45,264 nucleotides of DNA from an uncultured Alphaproteobacteria bacterium (GTDB taxonomy: Bacteria; Pseudomonadota; Alphaproteobacteria; Micropepsales; Micropepsaceae), in contig CALMGU010000051.1 in NCBI GenBank assembly GCA_937865685.1, positions 1 through 45,264 on the forward strand. The letters are read 5' to 3'. The position numbers and the translations under genes were made by a program. Below the pieces are notes generated by a model. The model made no database searches and was not told the origin of the DNA. It worked only from the letters and a program-made list of their open reading frames with translations. Below are positions 7,996-17,493 of this stretch, in pieces (position 1 is the first letter of the stretch; every line of letters begins with the position of its first letter).

Positions 7996-8433
7996 TCAGC
8001 TGGCCGGCGGCATTGCGTCGAAGACGGTGACGTCCGGCGGAAGCAGGGCCCATTGCGGACGGTTGCGGTTGAAGATGGCGATCATGGGATGGAATTGCGA
8101 TTTGTCGTCCAGCGACCCGGCATAGATGGTGAAGGAATCCGACTCTCCGGCCACGCCGCCGAACACCAGGCTGTTGCAGATGGAGCAGGAATTTCGCGTC
8201 GCGACCCCGCCATTGAAGGCCGGAGACTCGAAAGGCTTTGAGGGGCCGGTGATGCGCAGTGCGCTGGCGGCAAAGCCCATGAAGGGGATGAAGGCCGAGC
8301 CCGATGCCTTCTGGCAATCGGCGCAATAGCAATGGCCCATATAGAGAGGATCGCCTTCGGCTTCATAACGCAGCGCGCCGCACAGGCAGCCGCCGGTGAT
8401 CGATTTCGCAGGACCGGACATTGGTGTTTCCAT
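7996..8433 (-). CDS. GFA/CENP-V family zinc-binding protein
   Basis: The 145-residue protein has the complete cysteine pattern of the GFA (glutathione-dependent formaldehyde-activating) fold: GGCLCGALRY (C16, C18), HCYCADCQKASGS (C35, C37, C40) and CSIC (C83, C86), which bind two zinc ions. Family members are small cytosolic enzymes or adducts handlers, and most have no proven substrate. It is divergent from the 2H phosphoesterase gene at 8520, with 86 bases between. A start at 8421 (MSGPAK) is also possible, since neither ATG has a clear Shine-Dalgarno. Confidence 0.92.
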   Translation of the reverse strand: METPMSGPAKSITGGCLCGALRYEAEGDPLYMGHCYCADCQKASGSAFIPFMGFAASALRITGPSKPFESPAFNGGVATRNSCSICNSLVFGGVAGESDSFTIYAGSLDDKSQFHPMIAIFNRNRPQWALLPPDVTVFDAMPPAS

Positions 8434-8472
8434 ATTTCGACATGAAAATTACAGCACACCCATCCGGCGATG

Positions 8473-8500
8473 GCGACAAAAAAGCCATTCCGGCTATAAT
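8473..8500 (+). promoter_or_regulatory. Candidate sigma-70-type promoter of the 2H phosphoesterase gene
   Basis: A perfect TATAAT (8495-8500) stands 19 bases before the start codon, with GCGACA (8473-8478, four of six matches to TTGACA) 16 bases upstream. The predicted transcript start leaves a leader of about a dozen bases that still holds the AAAGGGG ribosome site. Confidence 0.5.
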
Positions 8501-8519
8501 GGGCTCAAAGGGGCCAACC

Positions 8520-9116
8520 ATGACCGACGAGACGCACCAGCCGTTTCTTCCCGGGTTCGCGCTCGCACCGCGTCGCCCCCGCGCAACAGGGCTTCCAAAG
8601 CACAAAGCCTTTCTTGCGTTGAAGCCCGATGATTGTGCGGCCGAGCGGATCAGCGAGGTAACGCTTCGCCTGATGCGGGAAAATGGATTGGCCGGAAGAC
8701 CACTGAAACACAAGAATCTCCATATCTCGCTCCCGCTGGTTTGGGAGGGAGCGGAATTCCGGCCCGATCTCCCAGAAATCGTGTCGGCGCGCGTTCAGAT
8801 GGTCCGGATGCCGCCATTTGAAATCATCTTGGACATGGCCATGAGTTTCCGCCAACCCAAGCGGCATATCCTGGTGTTGGGCGCCACGCGCAGTGTCGCA
8901 AACATTTATAATCTGAACAGGCAGCTCGTTTTTGCGATGGGATCACGGGCGCGGAAAATTGCCTTCACGCCTCACATGACCTTGCTTTACACCAACAAGC
9001 CGGTGGATAAGCAGCCTGTCGAACCGGTGCGGTGGATGGCGCGGGAATTCGTTCTGGTTCACAGCTTTGTCGGACTGGGGCGGCATGAAACAGTGGCGCG
9101 CTGGCCCCTGCGATAA
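8520..9116 (+). CDS. 2H phosphoesterase (LigT/2'-5' RNA ligase-like)
   Basis: The 198-residue protein shows both halves of the 2H phosphoesterase active site: the first H-x-S in NLHISLPL (68-70) and the second H-x-T in FTPHMTLLY (152-154). The fold is shared by 2'-5' RNA ligases and cyclic phosphodiesterases that open 2',3'-cyclic nucleotide ends. The N-terminal QPFLPGF...LPKHKAFLALKP is the usual beginning of the bacterial group. I placed the start at 8520, after AAAGGGG and a good promoter; an in-frame ATG at 8421 lies within the neighbouring divergent gene. The real substrate is not known. Confidence 0.9.
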   Translation: MTDETHQPFLPGFALAPRRPRATGLPKHKAFLALKPDDCAAERISEVTLRLMRENGLAGRPLKHKNLHISLPLVWEGAEFRPDLPEIVSARVQMVRMPPFEIILDMAMSFRQPKRHILVLGATRSVANIYNLNRQLVFAMGSRARKIAFTPHMTLLYTNKPVDKQPVEPVRWMAREFVLVHSFVGLGRHETVARWPLR

Positions 9117-9129
9117 TGGCTTATAACCT

Positions 9130-10011
9130 TTAGCTTTTGAGGCGGTCGGAACGCGCCGCGATCGCCTTGATCACGCCCGCCATATCGAGCGCGGCATGGT
9201 TTTGCGCGACCGCTTCACTATAAAGCGCCTCGCAGACATCCAGCAGCGGTGACGCCAGGCCTTTTTCCCGCGCCGCGCTGGTCGTCAGCCGGGTGTTTTT
9301 CAGGACATCGGAAATCGCGGACTGAACGGTGAAGTCGCCGCCCGCCAGCTTGGCGCCTTTCACTTTCGAGACGTTGCTCGCCATCGGGCCGGCATCCAGG
9401 ATCGCCTGCAACTGCCGCACGTCCAGCCCGTGCCTTTCGGCGAAATGAAATGCCTCCGCCAGTCCGGCCACCATGGGAATGAGAAAGGCGTTGATGGCGA
9501 TCTTCATCAAAAGCGCGCCGGGGACCGCGCCGCAGGAAAAAACTTCGCGGCACATGGGCGCCATCAGGGGCCGCACCTCGGCGATCCGATCCGGATCGCC
9601 GGCCAGCATTCCCACCAGCTGTCCGGTTTCGGCGGGCTTGAGGGAGCCGGACACGGGCGCCTCGACATAGGCGCCGCCCGCCGCCCGGATATCGGCCTCA
9701 AGGGATTTCGAATAGCCGGGCGAAGGCGTGCCCATCTGGATGATCACATGCCCCGATACGAGATCGCGGAATTCCAGCGTGCCACGGCCCAGAACCGCAT
9801 CGATCGCGGCGGCGTCATAGAGCATCAGCATCACGATGCGGGCCCGGGCAAAGACCTCGGCGGCGCTGGCGGCCACGCTTGCGCCCGCCGCCCGCAATGC
9901 GTCCGAGCGGCCGGGGGAACGGTTCCAGACGATCAACGGCGTGCCTGCGCGGGCGAGATTGAGCGCCATGGGTTGGCCCATGACGCCAAGGCCGATAAAC
10001 CCGATCTCCAT
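9130..10011 (-). CDS. Beta-hydroxyacid dehydrogenase (3-hydroxyisobutyrate dehydrogenase family)
   Basis: This cytosolic NAD(P)-dependent dehydrogenase of about 293 residues has the dinucleotide loop [13 protein letters not shown] at its start, the family substrate-binding block [16 protein letters not shown], and the catalytic lysine helix [11 protein letters not shown]. The end of the chain carries [25 protein letters not shown], also typical. Candidate substrates are 3-hydroxyisobutyrate, tartronate semialdehyde or glyoxylate/succinic semialdehyde; the sequence does not decide. I chose the ATG at 10011 (MEIGFIGLG); ATGs at 10020 and 10041 are also in frame. GGAAGGG lies about nine bases before 10011. 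Confidence 0.9.
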   Translation of the reverse strand: MEIGFIGLGVMGQPMALNLARAGTPLIVWNRSPGRSDALRAAGASVAASAAEVFARARIVMLMLYDAAAIDAVLGRGTLEFRDLVSGHVIIQMGTPSPGYSKSLEADIRAAGGAYVEAPVSGSLKPAETGQLVGMLAGDPDRIAEVRPLMAPMCREVFSCGAVPGALLMKIAINAFLIPMVAGLAEAFHFAERHGLDVRQLQAILDAGPMASNVSKVKGAKLAGGDFTVQSAISDVLKNTRLTTSAAREKGLASPLLDVCEALYSEAVAQNHAALDMAGVIKAIAARSDRLKS

Positions 10012-10179
10012 GACCTTCATCCCTTCCGGCCGAACTCTCATGGAGTTTAGTCCATATCCCCCGCCCGCGATGCGGCGTTTATGGAAGAGGTGTGCCGCGC
10101 CTCTCGCATTCGGCCTTGATCAGGATCTGCCGTGGCCGCAAATAGGACGCCGCGAATCTCCAGCCGCCGGTGGTCAGAC

Positions 10180-10527
10180 ATGATGACGCTTTATGGAATC
10201 AAGAATTGCGACACGATGAAAAAAGCGCGCGCCTGGCTGGACGGACGCGGCATCGCTTACACTTTTCACGACTATAAGACGGCCGGGATCGAGAAAGCGC
10301 GTCTCGAAGCCTGGGTCGCGCAGCTGGGTTGGGAGGCGTTGCTCAACCGGGCCGGCACCACATTCCGCAAATTGCCGGATGCCGAAAAAGCAGGTCTGAC
10401 GGAAAGGAAGGCCATCGCTCTGATGCTGGCCCAACCGTCGATGATCAAGCGGCCCGTCCTGGAGAAGGCCGGAAAAATCACCGCGGGCTTCCGCCCAGAG
10501 CTCTACGAAAAAGTGCTGGGGCGCTAG
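10180..10527 (+). CDS. ArsC/Spx-like protein, YffB type
   Basis: The 115-residue thioredoxin-fold protein begins MMTLYGIKNCDTMKKARAWLD, which is characteristic of the YffB branch of the ArsC family, with the redox cysteine at position 10. The tail SMIKRPVLEKAGKITAGFRPELYEKVL is also conserved. Family members use glutathione, but arsenate reduction has not generally been shown for the YffB branch, so I avoid that name. The start at 10180 matches homologues; an ATG/GTG-type extension to 10132 has no family match. A 14-bp perfect palindrome (10519-10532) spans the stop codon. Confidence 0.9.
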   Translation: MMTLYGIKNCDTMKKARAWLDGRGIAYTFHDYKTAGIEKARLEAWVAQLGWEALLNRAGTTFRKLPDAEKAGLTERKAIALMLAQPSMIKRPVLEKAGKITAGFRPELYEKVLGR

Positions 10528-10583
10528 CGCCCGACAGGGTTGCGGGCGTAGGCTCTGCCCGTGCAAAGCAGGGGGGCTGACGC

Positions 10584-11300
10584 ATGATGCGCAAACTGGC
10601 GGCGGAATTCATCGGAACGGCATGGCTTGTGTTGGGCGGTTGCGGCGCGGCGGTTCTGGCTGCGGCCTTTCCGGCTTTGGGGATCGGATTTGTCGGCGTG
10701 GCGCTGGCCTTCGGCCTGACGGTGCTGACCATGGCCTTCGCCATCGGCCATGTCTCTGGCTGTCATCTCAATCCGGCGGTTTCCGTGGGCCTTTGGGCGG
10801 GCGGGCGTTTTCCCGCCGGCGATCTGCCGGGCTACATCATCGCCCAGGTCGCGGGCGGCATTGCTGGCGCGGCGATCCTGTATCTGATCGCCAGCGGCCA
10901 TGCGGGTTTCGACGTTCATGCCGGTTTTGCCAGCAACGGCTATGGCGAACATTCGCCCGGCGGTTATGGCATGGCCGCCGCGCTGGCCTGCGAAGTGGTG
11001 ATGACGTTTGCGTTCCTGTTCGTGATCCTTGGGTCCACCCATGGCCGCGCGCCTGCGGGTTTCGCGCCCATCGCCATTGGCCTCTGCCTCACGCTGATCC
11101 ACCTGATTTCGATTCCGGTCACCAACACTTCGGTCAATCCGGCACGCTCCACCGCGCCCGCTTTGTTCGCGGGCGGCTGGGCCCTGGAGCAGCTTTGGCT
11201 GTTCTGGGTGGCGCCCATCCTGGGCGCGGCTTTGGCGGGTTTCGTCTATCGCTGGCTGAGCCCGGATGAGCCCAAGCCCGCGGACGTGACGGGCCGCTAA
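10584..11300 (+). CDS. aqpZ: Aquaporin Z-type water channel
   Basis: The 238-residue inner-membrane protein has six transmembrane helices and two half-helices with NPA motifs, HLNPAVS (63-65) and SVNPARS (185-187). The filter arginine is R188, the filter histidine lies in LIHLISI (173), and [10 protein letters not shown] keeps the narrow AqpZ pattern. F43 occupies the first filter position. These point to a water-selective pore and not a glycerol facilitator. A GGGGGG ribosome site precedes the ATG. The gene ends in a short convergent overlap with the PLP enzyme gene on the other strand. Confidence 0.96.
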   Translation: MMRKLAAEFIGTAWLVLGGCGAAVLAAAFPALGIGFVGVALAFGLTVLTMAFAIGHVSGCHLNPAVSVGLWAGGRFPAGDLPGYIIAQVAGGIAGAAILYLIASGHAGFDVHAGFASNGYGEHSPGGYGMAAALACEVVMTFAFLFVILGSTHGRAPAGFAPIAIGLCLTLIHLISIPVTNTSVNPARSTAPALFAGGWALEQLWLFWVAPILGAALAGFVYRWLSPDEPKPADVTGR

Positions 11301-12499
11301 GCCGCTTTCAGGACCGCAGCCGTCACGGCGGCGATATCGACATTGGGATTGGCGGAGACACAACGCAGCCAAGCCTCAGTTCCGATCCGCGTGACGGAGG
11401 CCAGGCCGTCCGGCAATCGCGCAAAGACGCCGTTGCAATCCCCATGGGCCGGGCGGAACAGAACCACGCCCGTTTCCGGTCTGGCAAAGACCTGCCAGCC
11501 GGGATCGGCCGACAAAGCATGCGCCAGACTGTCCGCGGCGGTCATGCAGCGATCGATGCGCTCGGCCAGTCCGATGCGGCCCCAGGCGAGCAATGTGGCC
11601 AGAAGCGGGATCGCGACCGCGCCGTGCGACCCCAGCACGCCGATATTGGGCGTGGCGAGATAATTGCCGCCAAAGCTGATCGCGTCATGGGCGCGCTTTT
11701 CGTCGCGGAAGAAAATCAGCGCGGACTCTTTGGGCTGGAACAACCATTTGTGCGCCGACACGGCGACGGAATCGGCATGCGCTATTCCGGCCAGCCGCGC
11801 CGCATGCGTTCGGGAAAAGACCAGCGGCCCCGCCCAGGCCGCATCGACATGGGTCCAGGCGGCGCGCCCGCACAAGCTCAGAGGGTCGATGGCGCCCGCG
11901 CTGGTGGTGCCCGCGGTCAGGACCAGAATGGCATCCGACAGAATTCCGGGCAATTTCGCGGCGTCCATCCGCTGCGCCGGATCGGCGGGTACGGTTTCAA
12001 ATGCCAATCCCAATATTTTGGCCGCCTTGCCGATGCTGAGATGGGCCGCTTCGGAGGCGACGATGCGGCGTGCCCCGGTGGCATCGCGCGCCGCCCATAG
12101 CGCGGTGAGGTTGGCGAGGGTGGAGCCCGGCGTCATATGCCCGCCCTCCATGCCGAAAGCGGGCGCGAGCCAGGCCACGGCCTGGCGCTCGGCGGCGCGG
12201 GCGAAAGGCGCGCTGGCGGGATGGAGAAGATTCTGGTTCAGCCGCGCATTCCACAAACTCGCGGCCCAGCTCACCCAGGGCGTGGGCGGATCCATGTGCG
12301 CGAAAGCGCAAGGCTGATCGAGCCGGGCCGCGCCATCGAAAACCAGCGGCGCCAGAAGATCGAGTGCCGCCTTTTCGCCGATGCCGGTTTCTGCCAGGTG
12401 CGGAGGGAGGGCGGAGGCTTGGGGATATTCGCGCGCTTCCAGCAAATCCAACGCATGTTCCAGGCCCTGGCGGTTCACGCCGAAACTGGGATCGGTCAT
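11297..12499 (-). CDS. PLP-dependent decarboxylase/aminotransferase family protein
   Basis: The 400-residue fold-type I PLP enzyme resembles group II (glutamate/aromatic amino acid) decarboxylases. It has THVDAAWAG, with D219 for the pyridine nitrogen, SVAVSAHKW with the Schiff-base lysine K251, [17 protein letters not shown] near 123-139, and the [13 protein letters not shown] block. It is shorter than classical decarboxylases (about 450-500), so it may be an aminotransferase-like branch. The substrate is unknown. A good Shine-Dalgarno (AAGGGGA) precedes the ATG at 12499. It converges on aqpZ with a four-base overlap. Confidence 0.88.
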   Translation of the reverse strand: MTDPSFGVNRQGLEHALDLLEAREYPQASALPPHLAETGIGEKAALDLLAPLVFDGAARLDQPCAFAHMDPPTPWVSWAASLWNARLNQNLLHPASAPFARAAERQAVAWLAPAFGMEGGHMTPGSTLANLTALWAARDATGARRIVASEAAHLSIGKAAKILGLAFETVPADPAQRMDAAKLPGILSDAILVLTAGTTSAGAIDPLSLCGRAAWTHVDAAWAGPLVFSRTHAARLAGIAHADSVAVSAHKWLFQPKESALIFFRDEKRAHDAISFGGNYLATPNIGVLGSHGAVAIPLLATLLAWGRIGLAERIDRCMTAADSLAHALSADPGWQVFARPETGVVLFRPAHGDCNGVFARLPDGLASVTRIGTEAWLRCVSANPNVDIAAVTAAVLKAA

Positions 12500-12608
12500 G
12501 ATCTTCCCCTTGAAATCGCGTGTCGAGCTTGCCGGGTTCGCGCCGGAAAGCCACTACTATATCCGCCGGTCAGCCATGCACGGGACCGCCGCGAACGGAG
12601 ATGGGACG

Positions 12609-13391
12609 ATGACGGTTTATGTGGGGATCGGCGGCTGGGTCTTTGAAGAATGGCGGGACAATTTCTATCCCAAGGGTCTCAGCCAGAAGAAGGAGCTGGA
12701 ATATGCCAGCCGCCATCTCAGCGCCATCGAAGTCAACGGCACTTATTACGGCTCGCAAGAGCCGGAAAGCTTTTCCCGCTGGCATGACGAAACACCGGAC
12801 GATTTCGTCTTCACTCTGAAAGGTCCCCGCTTCGCCACCAACCGCCGCGTGCTGGCCGAAGCCGGGGACTCGATCGAACGTTTCGTCGAAAGCGGCATCA
12901 CCCGGCTGAAAAAGAAGTTGGGACCGATCAACTGGCAATTCATGGCGACCAAGAAATTCGAGCCGGAGGATTTTTCCGCTTTCCTGTCGCTTCTGCCGGC
13001 CAAGCATGACGGGGCGGCATTGCGCCATGCCGTGGAGGTGCGCCATCCCAGTTTCGCGTGTCCCGAATTCGTGTCGCTCTGCGCCAAGCACAAGGTCGCG
13101 ATCATCACGGCGGGCGACAGCGAATTTCCCCTCATCGCCGACGTCACGGCCGATTTCGCCTATGCCCGGATCATGGGAACGACGGATAAGGAAAAGCTGG
13201 GCTATTCCAAGACGGCGATCGCCAAATGGGCGGCCCGCGCCAAGGACTGGTCGGAAGGGACTGCGCCCAAGGATCTTCCGCTCTTGGCCAAGCCGGCGGT
13301 GAAGAAGAGCCGCGATGTGTTCCTGTTCGTGATCTCCGGCGCCAAGGCGCGCAATCCGGCCGCGGCCCAGGCCATCATCGCCGCGCTCTGA
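12609..13391 (+). CDS. DUF72 (YecE-like) protein
   Basis: The 260-residue cytosolic protein starts VYVGIGGWVFEEWRDNFYPKGL, with the family's early acidic/aromatic cluster. It continues with AIEVNGTYYGSQEPESFSRWHDETPDDFVFTLKGPRF and HAVEVRHPSF, both diagnostic of DUF72, a TIM-barrel-like domain of unknown function. GGAG lies eight bases upstream of the ATG at 12609; a longer in-frame ORF from 12381 has no homology and overlaps the divergent PLP gene. The last residues are a basic helix. A DNA-related role has been suggested for the family but is not shown by this sequence. Confidence 0.92.
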   Translation: MTVYVGIGGWVFEEWRDNFYPKGLSQKKELEYASRHLSAIEVNGTYYGSQEPESFSRWHDETPDDFVFTLKGPRFATNRRVLAEAGDSIERFVESGITRLKKKLGPINWQFMATKKFEPEDFSAFLSLLPAKHDGAALRHAVEVRHPSFACPEFVSLCAKHKVAIITAGDSEFPLIADVTADFAYARIMGTTDKEKLGYSKTAIAKWAARAKDWSEGTAPKDLPLLAKPAVKKSRDVFLFVISGAKARNPAAAQAIIAAL

Positions 13392-13471
13392 CCTCTTCCG
13401 CGCATGGCAGGGCTGCGCTTGTCAAAGCCGCTTTGCTCGCGGAGGATCGCGGCCGAGAAATGGAGGCTGCG

Positions 13472-14083
13472 ATGCGTCTGATCGGCATGCTGGATTCGCC
13501 TTATGTGCGGCGGGTCGCGATTTCCATGAAACTGATGGGGATCGAATTCACCGGTGAACAGATTTCGCTGTTTCGCAACTTCGACGAATTCCGCGCCATC
13601 AATCCGGTGGTCAAGGCGCCGACCCTGGTGACCGGCGATGGGGTGGTGTTGATGGATTCCACCCTGATCCTGGAATATCTCGAGCGCCTGGCGGGCCCCG
13701 CGCGCAGCCTGATGCCGGCGGGCGCGAGTGAGCATGTCGAGGCGCTGCGTGTGATCGGCCTGCAGCTGGCGGCCTATGAGAAATCGGTGCAGATCTTCTA
13801 TGAACATAATCTGCGCCCGCCGGAAAAGCGGCATCAGCCCTGGCTCGACCGCGTGCAGGGGCAATTGCTGGCGGCCTATGGGGAACTGGAAAAGGCGATG
13901 GCACGGCAATCGGGCTGGTTCGGCGGCGACCGGGTGATGCAGCCAGACGTCACGGTCGCGGTGGGGTGGCGTTTCATGCGGCATGCCGTGCCCACGATCG
14001 TTACGGCGGACGCGTTTCCGAAACTGGCGGCGCACTCCGCGCGCGCCGAAGTCCTGCCGGCCTTTGTCGAGACCGGCTTCTAG
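13472..14083 (+). CDS. Glutathione S-transferase family protein
   Basis: The 203-residue protein has a thioredoxin-like N-terminal domain (MRLIGMLDSPYVRRVAISMKL, with S9 and the following PYVRR as the glutathione-side loop), the cis-proline segment NPVVKAPTLV, and the DSTLILEYLE glutathione gamma-glutamyl site. An all-helical C-terminal domain follows. This is the usual bacterial GST plan, but substrate specificity is not predictable. The start at 13472 has GGAGG five bases upstream; an ATG at 13460 overlaps that site. It is converged on by the GNAT gene with overlapping stop codons. Confidence 0.92.
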   Translation: MRLIGMLDSPYVRRVAISMKLMGIEFTGEQISLFRNFDEFRAINPVVKAPTLVTGDGVVLMDSTLILEYLERLAGPARSLMPAGASEHVEALRVIGLQLAAYEKSVQIFYEHNLRPPEKRHQPWLDRVQGQLLAAYGELEKAMARQSGWFGGDRVMQPDVTVAVGWRFMRHAVPTIVTADAFPKLAAHSARAEVLPAFVETGF

Positions 14084-14778
14084 ACCTCGCCCGGCTGGCG
14101 ATGGCGCAGGACCGTCAGCTGAACATCGGCGCGGTGCCGGAAGCCCAGCTTCTCGTAGACCGAAATCGCTCCCTGATTGTGCGGATAGACGTGCAGGAAC
14201 AGCTGTTCGCCCCGCGCCACGATCCTGGCGGCAACAATGCGCATCAGCTTGGCGGCAAGGCCCTTGCCTCGCGCATCGGGATGGGTGCAGACCGCGCTGA
14301 TTTCGGTGAAGCCGGGCACGCGCATCCGCATTCCCGCCATGGCGATCAGTTTTCCGTATTCGCGCACGCCCACAAAATCTCCCAGCACATGGGTGCGGGC
14401 ATGGAATGGGCCGGGCTGGGTCAGTTCCGCCAGTGCCCGCATTTCCGCCGCATCGTCATCGCCAAGCGCGATGACGCCGGAAGTATCGTCGGGTGAGGGA
14501 ATGCGGGCCGCGATCATCTGCCGGACCGGTTCCTGGAACAGGACAAGCAAGCCGGGCGGAGGATCGATCTTGTGTGGTTCCACCAGGGCAAGACCGCCAT
14601 CCATCGGCGTCAGCTTGCCCAATGCCATCAGCTGATCGGGCGTATTGTCCCGCGCGGCGCCGAAGGGTTCGATATCGGTGGGATAGCGCAGGCCATGCGC
14701 GGGATCGCCCAGTGCGAATTGGGCCTGCCTTGTGGTGAGGGCGTGCCAAACCGGACGATCAAGAATGTGTGCTGTCAT
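14080..14778 (-). CDS. GNAT family N-acetyltransferase (FR47-like)
   Basis: The protein is 232 residues. The C-terminal half is a GNAT domain with the acetyl-CoA loop EISAVCTHPDARGKGLAAKLMR and the conserved LHVYPHNQGAISVYEKLGFRHR end, as in FR47-like acetyltransferases. The N-terminal half (to about residue 110) is a second, degenerate GNAT-like lobe. The acceptor substrate is unknown. The start at 14778 is preferred over 14796 because homologues begin near the HILDRPVWHALTT block. It shares stop-codon bases with the convergent GST gene. Confidence 0.88.
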   Translation of the reverse strand: MTAHILDRPVWHALTTRQAQFALGDPAHGLRYPTDIEPFGAARDNTPDQLMALGKLTPMDGGLALVEPHKIDPPPGLLVLFQEPVRQMIAARIPSPDDTSGVIALGDDDAAEMRALAELTQPGPFHARTHVLGDFVGVREYGKLIAMAGMRMRVPGFTEISAVCTHPDARGKGLAAKLMRIVAARIVARGEQLFLHVYPHNQGAISVYEKLGFRHRADVQLTVLRHRQPGEV

Positions 14779-15007
14779 ATGTCCGCTTTCGCACAAACAT
14801 TTTGTTCCATTGGTTCCCCAAAGACTCCGGCGCGTAAGTGTTGCACCGCCAACATTGCCGTTGAGTTGCCGCCGACGACATTAAAAAGATGCTGCACCTT
14901 GGCGTATCGGTGCCGTCGACAAAGTTTACGACAAATTGGTAATGATTGGCATGGAAAGAAAGCGCGCCGGTTTTTAACCTGCTCTTCGAAGCACCAGAGC
15001 GGATTTG

Positions 15008-15793
15008 ATGGAATTTTCACAAAGCAGACTTCGCTCGCGATTTCCCGACTCCAAACAGATCCATCGCGCATTGTTCGGCGCCTATTACGAAGAAGACATC
15101 TACGACAAATATTGCGGATTGATGCCGCGCGTGATGCGCCTCTTTCATTGGCGGATCGAAGAGGCCATGCGCCGGCGCAATCTGATTTTCGTGCATGTGC
15201 CCAGGGTGGCCGGCACTTCGATCGCCCGGGCCCTTTATGGATCGCGCTGCACCCGCCACCATAGCATCCGCTATTACAAGACGGTGGCGCCCCGCTTCTG
15301 GGAGGCGGCGAATTCCTTTGCGGTGCTGCGCGATCCTTTCGACCGCTTTGCTTCGTCTTATGCGTTTGTGCGCAGCGGCGGCACCGTAACCTGCCGCCTC
15401 AGCGATGTTTTCGCGCGCCAGACCGCGCGCCTGCGCAATGTCGATGACTATCTTTCCTTCATCGAGGACCGCGATGACCTGTCGCTGGATTTCGTGATGC
15501 GGCCGCAAAGCTGGTTTGTGTGCGACCTGAAGACGGGCGCGCCGCTGGTGAAGCGCCTGTTCCTTTATGGCCGGGACGACGCGATTTTGTCGGATTTCCT
15601 GAAATCGCATGGCGTGGACAGGCTGGCCTGGCTCAATCCGTCACTGCGCAATCCCCTGGAACTGTCGGTGCGGCAGCGCCGCCGGATCGAAAAAATCTAT
15701 GCCCGGGATTTCGAGTTGGTGGGGGCGTTGCGATACCGGCGCGCGCAGGGGGTTCAAGATCTCCTGCGCGTTGCCGGCGTCGCGGCGGAATGA
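15008..15793 (+). CDS. Sulfotransferase family 2-like protein
   Basis: The 261-residue protein has the two PAPS-binding elements of carbohydrate-type sulfotransferases: a 5'-phosphosulfate loop at 61-71 (FVHVPRVAGTS, against the usual 'hxHhPKtgGTS') and the 3'-phosphate block AVLRDPFDRFASSYAF (105-120). Further on, SWFVCD and LFLYGRDD resemble family 2. The usual catalytic lysine of the loop is arginine here (R66), which may lower or abolish activity. Such enzymes modify surface or secreted glycans. It stands alone after 229 bases in which I find no other gene. The TTG three bases before is a less likely start. Confidence 0.8.
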   Translation: MEFSQSRLRSRFPDSKQIHRALFGAYYEEDIYDKYCGLMPRVMRLFHWRIEEAMRRRNLIFVHVPRVAGTSIARALYGSRCTRHHSIRYYKTVAPRFWEAANSFAVLRDPFDRFASSYAFVRSGGTVTCRLSDVFARQTARLRNVDDYLSFIEDRDDLSLDFVMRPQSWFVCDLKTGAPLVKRLFLYGRDDAILSDFLKSHGVDRLAWLNPSLRNPLELSVRQRRRIEKIYARDFELVGALRYRRAQGVQDLLRVAGVAAE

Positions 15794-15913
15794 CGGCCGG
15801 AACGCGGTCCCGCCCGCGCGGTGCGATCTGCGCGAAAGGCCGGTGCGAACGCCTCGCGCTGCCGTGAGGAGCCCCAGTCTCCCGGCAATCCGGCGTCCAG
15901 ATCGTGATCGCCA

Positions 15914-15942
15914 TTGTCCGTCCGCTACTAGGGATAGATAAT
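15914..15942 (+). promoter_or_regulatory. Candidate dnaB promoter
   Basis: TTGTCC (15914-15919) and GATAAT (15937-15942) are 17 bases apart, four and five of six matches to the consensus. They would give a leader of about 90 bases before dnaB. The rest of the 248-base gap (15794-16041) holds no gene that I can support. Confidence 0.45.
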
Positions 15943-16041
15943 GCGAGCGTCTGAGTTTTTGAAGCTGTGCGCGAGTTCAGATCGCGCTTGCCCCTCTGGG
16001 GCGCGCCCGGTTGATTGCGAACCCTTCAAGCTTGAGCGCCG

Positions 16042-17484
16042 ATGGAACAGGAAGCTTACCGTCACGTCCCTTACGATGTCGAAGTCGAGCAGGCCTTGCT
16101 CGGCGCCATCCTGGTGGACAATCAGGCGCTGGAGCGCGTGGCGGCGTTGCTCAAGGCCGAGCATTTCTACGATCCACTGCATGCGCGCATTTTCGAGACC
16201 ATGAGCGTCGCGGTGGAGCGCGGCAGCTTCGTACTCACGCCCTTGACCTTGCATGCCGCGATGAAGGCCGATCCCGGCCTGATCGAAGTGGGTGGGATCA
16301 CCTATCTGGCCGGGCTGGCCCAGGCCGCGCCGTCCTTGCCCAATGTGCGCGATTTCGCCCGCATCCTGCACGATCTGGCGGTGCGCCGAAGCCTGATCCG
16401 TATCGGCGAAGATATCGTCAATACGGCCTATGAAGCGCCCACCGAAAAGGGGCCGCAGGCCCAGATCGCCGAAGCGGAAAAGGCGCTCTATGCCGTCAGC
16501 GAGACCAGCAAATATGGCGAAGGGCCGCTGGATTTCCATGAGGCGCTGCGCCGGACCGTGGAATCGGCGGAAAAGGCCCAAGCCCGCGGCGGACGCATCT
16601 CGGGCATCACCACGGGCTTCACCGAAATCGATTTGGTGTTGGGCGGACTTCAGCCCTCCGATCTTCTGATCCTGGCGGGCCGTCCCGGCATGGGCAAAAC
16701 CGCGCTGGGTACCAATATGGCATTCAACACCGCCCGCGCCTATCTGCGCGACCTGGAAGCGGGCGCCGAATATCCCAGCGGCGCGCCGGTTCTTTTCTTC
16801 TCGCTGGAAATGGCGGCGCAGCAGCTGTCCGCGCGTATTCTGTCCGAGAATACCGAGATCGAAGGCTGGAAGATCCGCAACGGCCGCTTTTCGGAAGCCG
16901 AATGGGAGAAATTCGTTCTCTCCATGCAGGACCTGTCCAGCCTGCCGCTTTACATCGACGATACCGGCGGCATTTCCATCGCCCAGATCGCGGCCCGCGC
17001 CCGCCGCCTGAAGCGGGAAAAGAATATCGGCCTGATCATCATCGACTATCTGCAGCTGGTGGAGCCGTCGCGCCGGGCCGAGAACAGGGTGCAGGAAATC
17101 ACGGAAGTCACCAAGGGCCTCAAGACCCTGGCCAAGGAATTGAACATTCCCATCCTGGCCCTGTCGCAGCTCTCGCGCGGCGTCGATGCCCGCGACGACA
17201 AGCGTCCGGTGCTGTCGGATTTGCGCGAATCCGGCTCCATCGAACAGGACGCGGACGTGGTGATGTTCGTCTACCGCGAGGAATATTACCTGAAGTCCCG
17301 CGAGCCGGAGGCGGGTTCGGCCGAACATGCCAAATGGATGGACAAGCTGGACCGGGCCACCAACAAGGCCGAAGTGCTGATCGAAAAGCACCGCCATGGC
17401 CAGACCCGGTCGATCGAGCTGATGTTCGAGGGCAATTTCACCCGCTTCAGCAACAAGGCCGACGAGTCCTTCCAGCCGCACTAA
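16042..17484 (+). CDS. dnaB: Replicative DNA helicase DnaB
   Basis: The 480-residue hexameric helicase unwinds DNA at the replication fork. The N-terminal DnaG-interacting domain begins VPYDVEVEQALLGAILVDN. The RecA-like motor has Walker A GRPGMGKTA (about 213-221), the FFSLEMAAQQLSARILSE helix, Walker B LIIIDYLQL and the DLRESGSIEQDADVVMFVYREEYY block with the H4/arginine-finger region. No intein or insertion is seen. In many alphaproteobacteria dnaB lies between rplI and alr; here it is about 15 kb from rplI and about 1.6 kb from alr, with a glycosyltransferase and an unknown membrane protein between it and alr. Confidence 0.98.
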   Translation: MEQEAYRHVPYDVEVEQALLGAILVDNQALERVAALLKAEHFYDPLHARIFETMSVAVERGSFVLTPLTLHAAMKADPGLIEVGGITYLAGLAQAAPSLPNVRDFARILHDLAVRRSLIRIGEDIVNTAYEAPTEKGPQAQIAEAEKALYAVSETSKYGEGPLDFHEALRRTVESAEKAQARGGRISGITTGFTEIDLVLGGLQPSDLLILAGRPGMGKTALGTNMAFNTARAYLRDLEAGAEYPSGAPVLFFSLEMAAQQLSARILSENTEIEGWKIRNGRFSEAEWEKFVLSMQDLSSLPLYIDDTGGISIAQIAARARRLKREKNIGLIIIDYLQLVEPSRRAENRVQEITEVTKGLKTLAKELNIPILALSQLSRGVDARDDKRPVLSDLRESGSIEQDADVVMFVYREEYYLKSREPEAGSAEHAKWMDKLDRATNKAEVLIEKHRHGQTRSIELMFEGNFTRFSNKADESFQPH

Positions 17485-17493
17485 AGCGCTGCT

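Noticed and set aside
10519-10532. A 14-bp perfect palindrome across the YffB stop codon as a terminator.
   Set aside because: There is no T-run and no spacer for a loop; it may be chance in GC-rich DNA.
15928-17481. A 517-codon open frame opposite dnaB.
   Set aside because: Shadow of dnaB caused by high GC and few stops; no family features.
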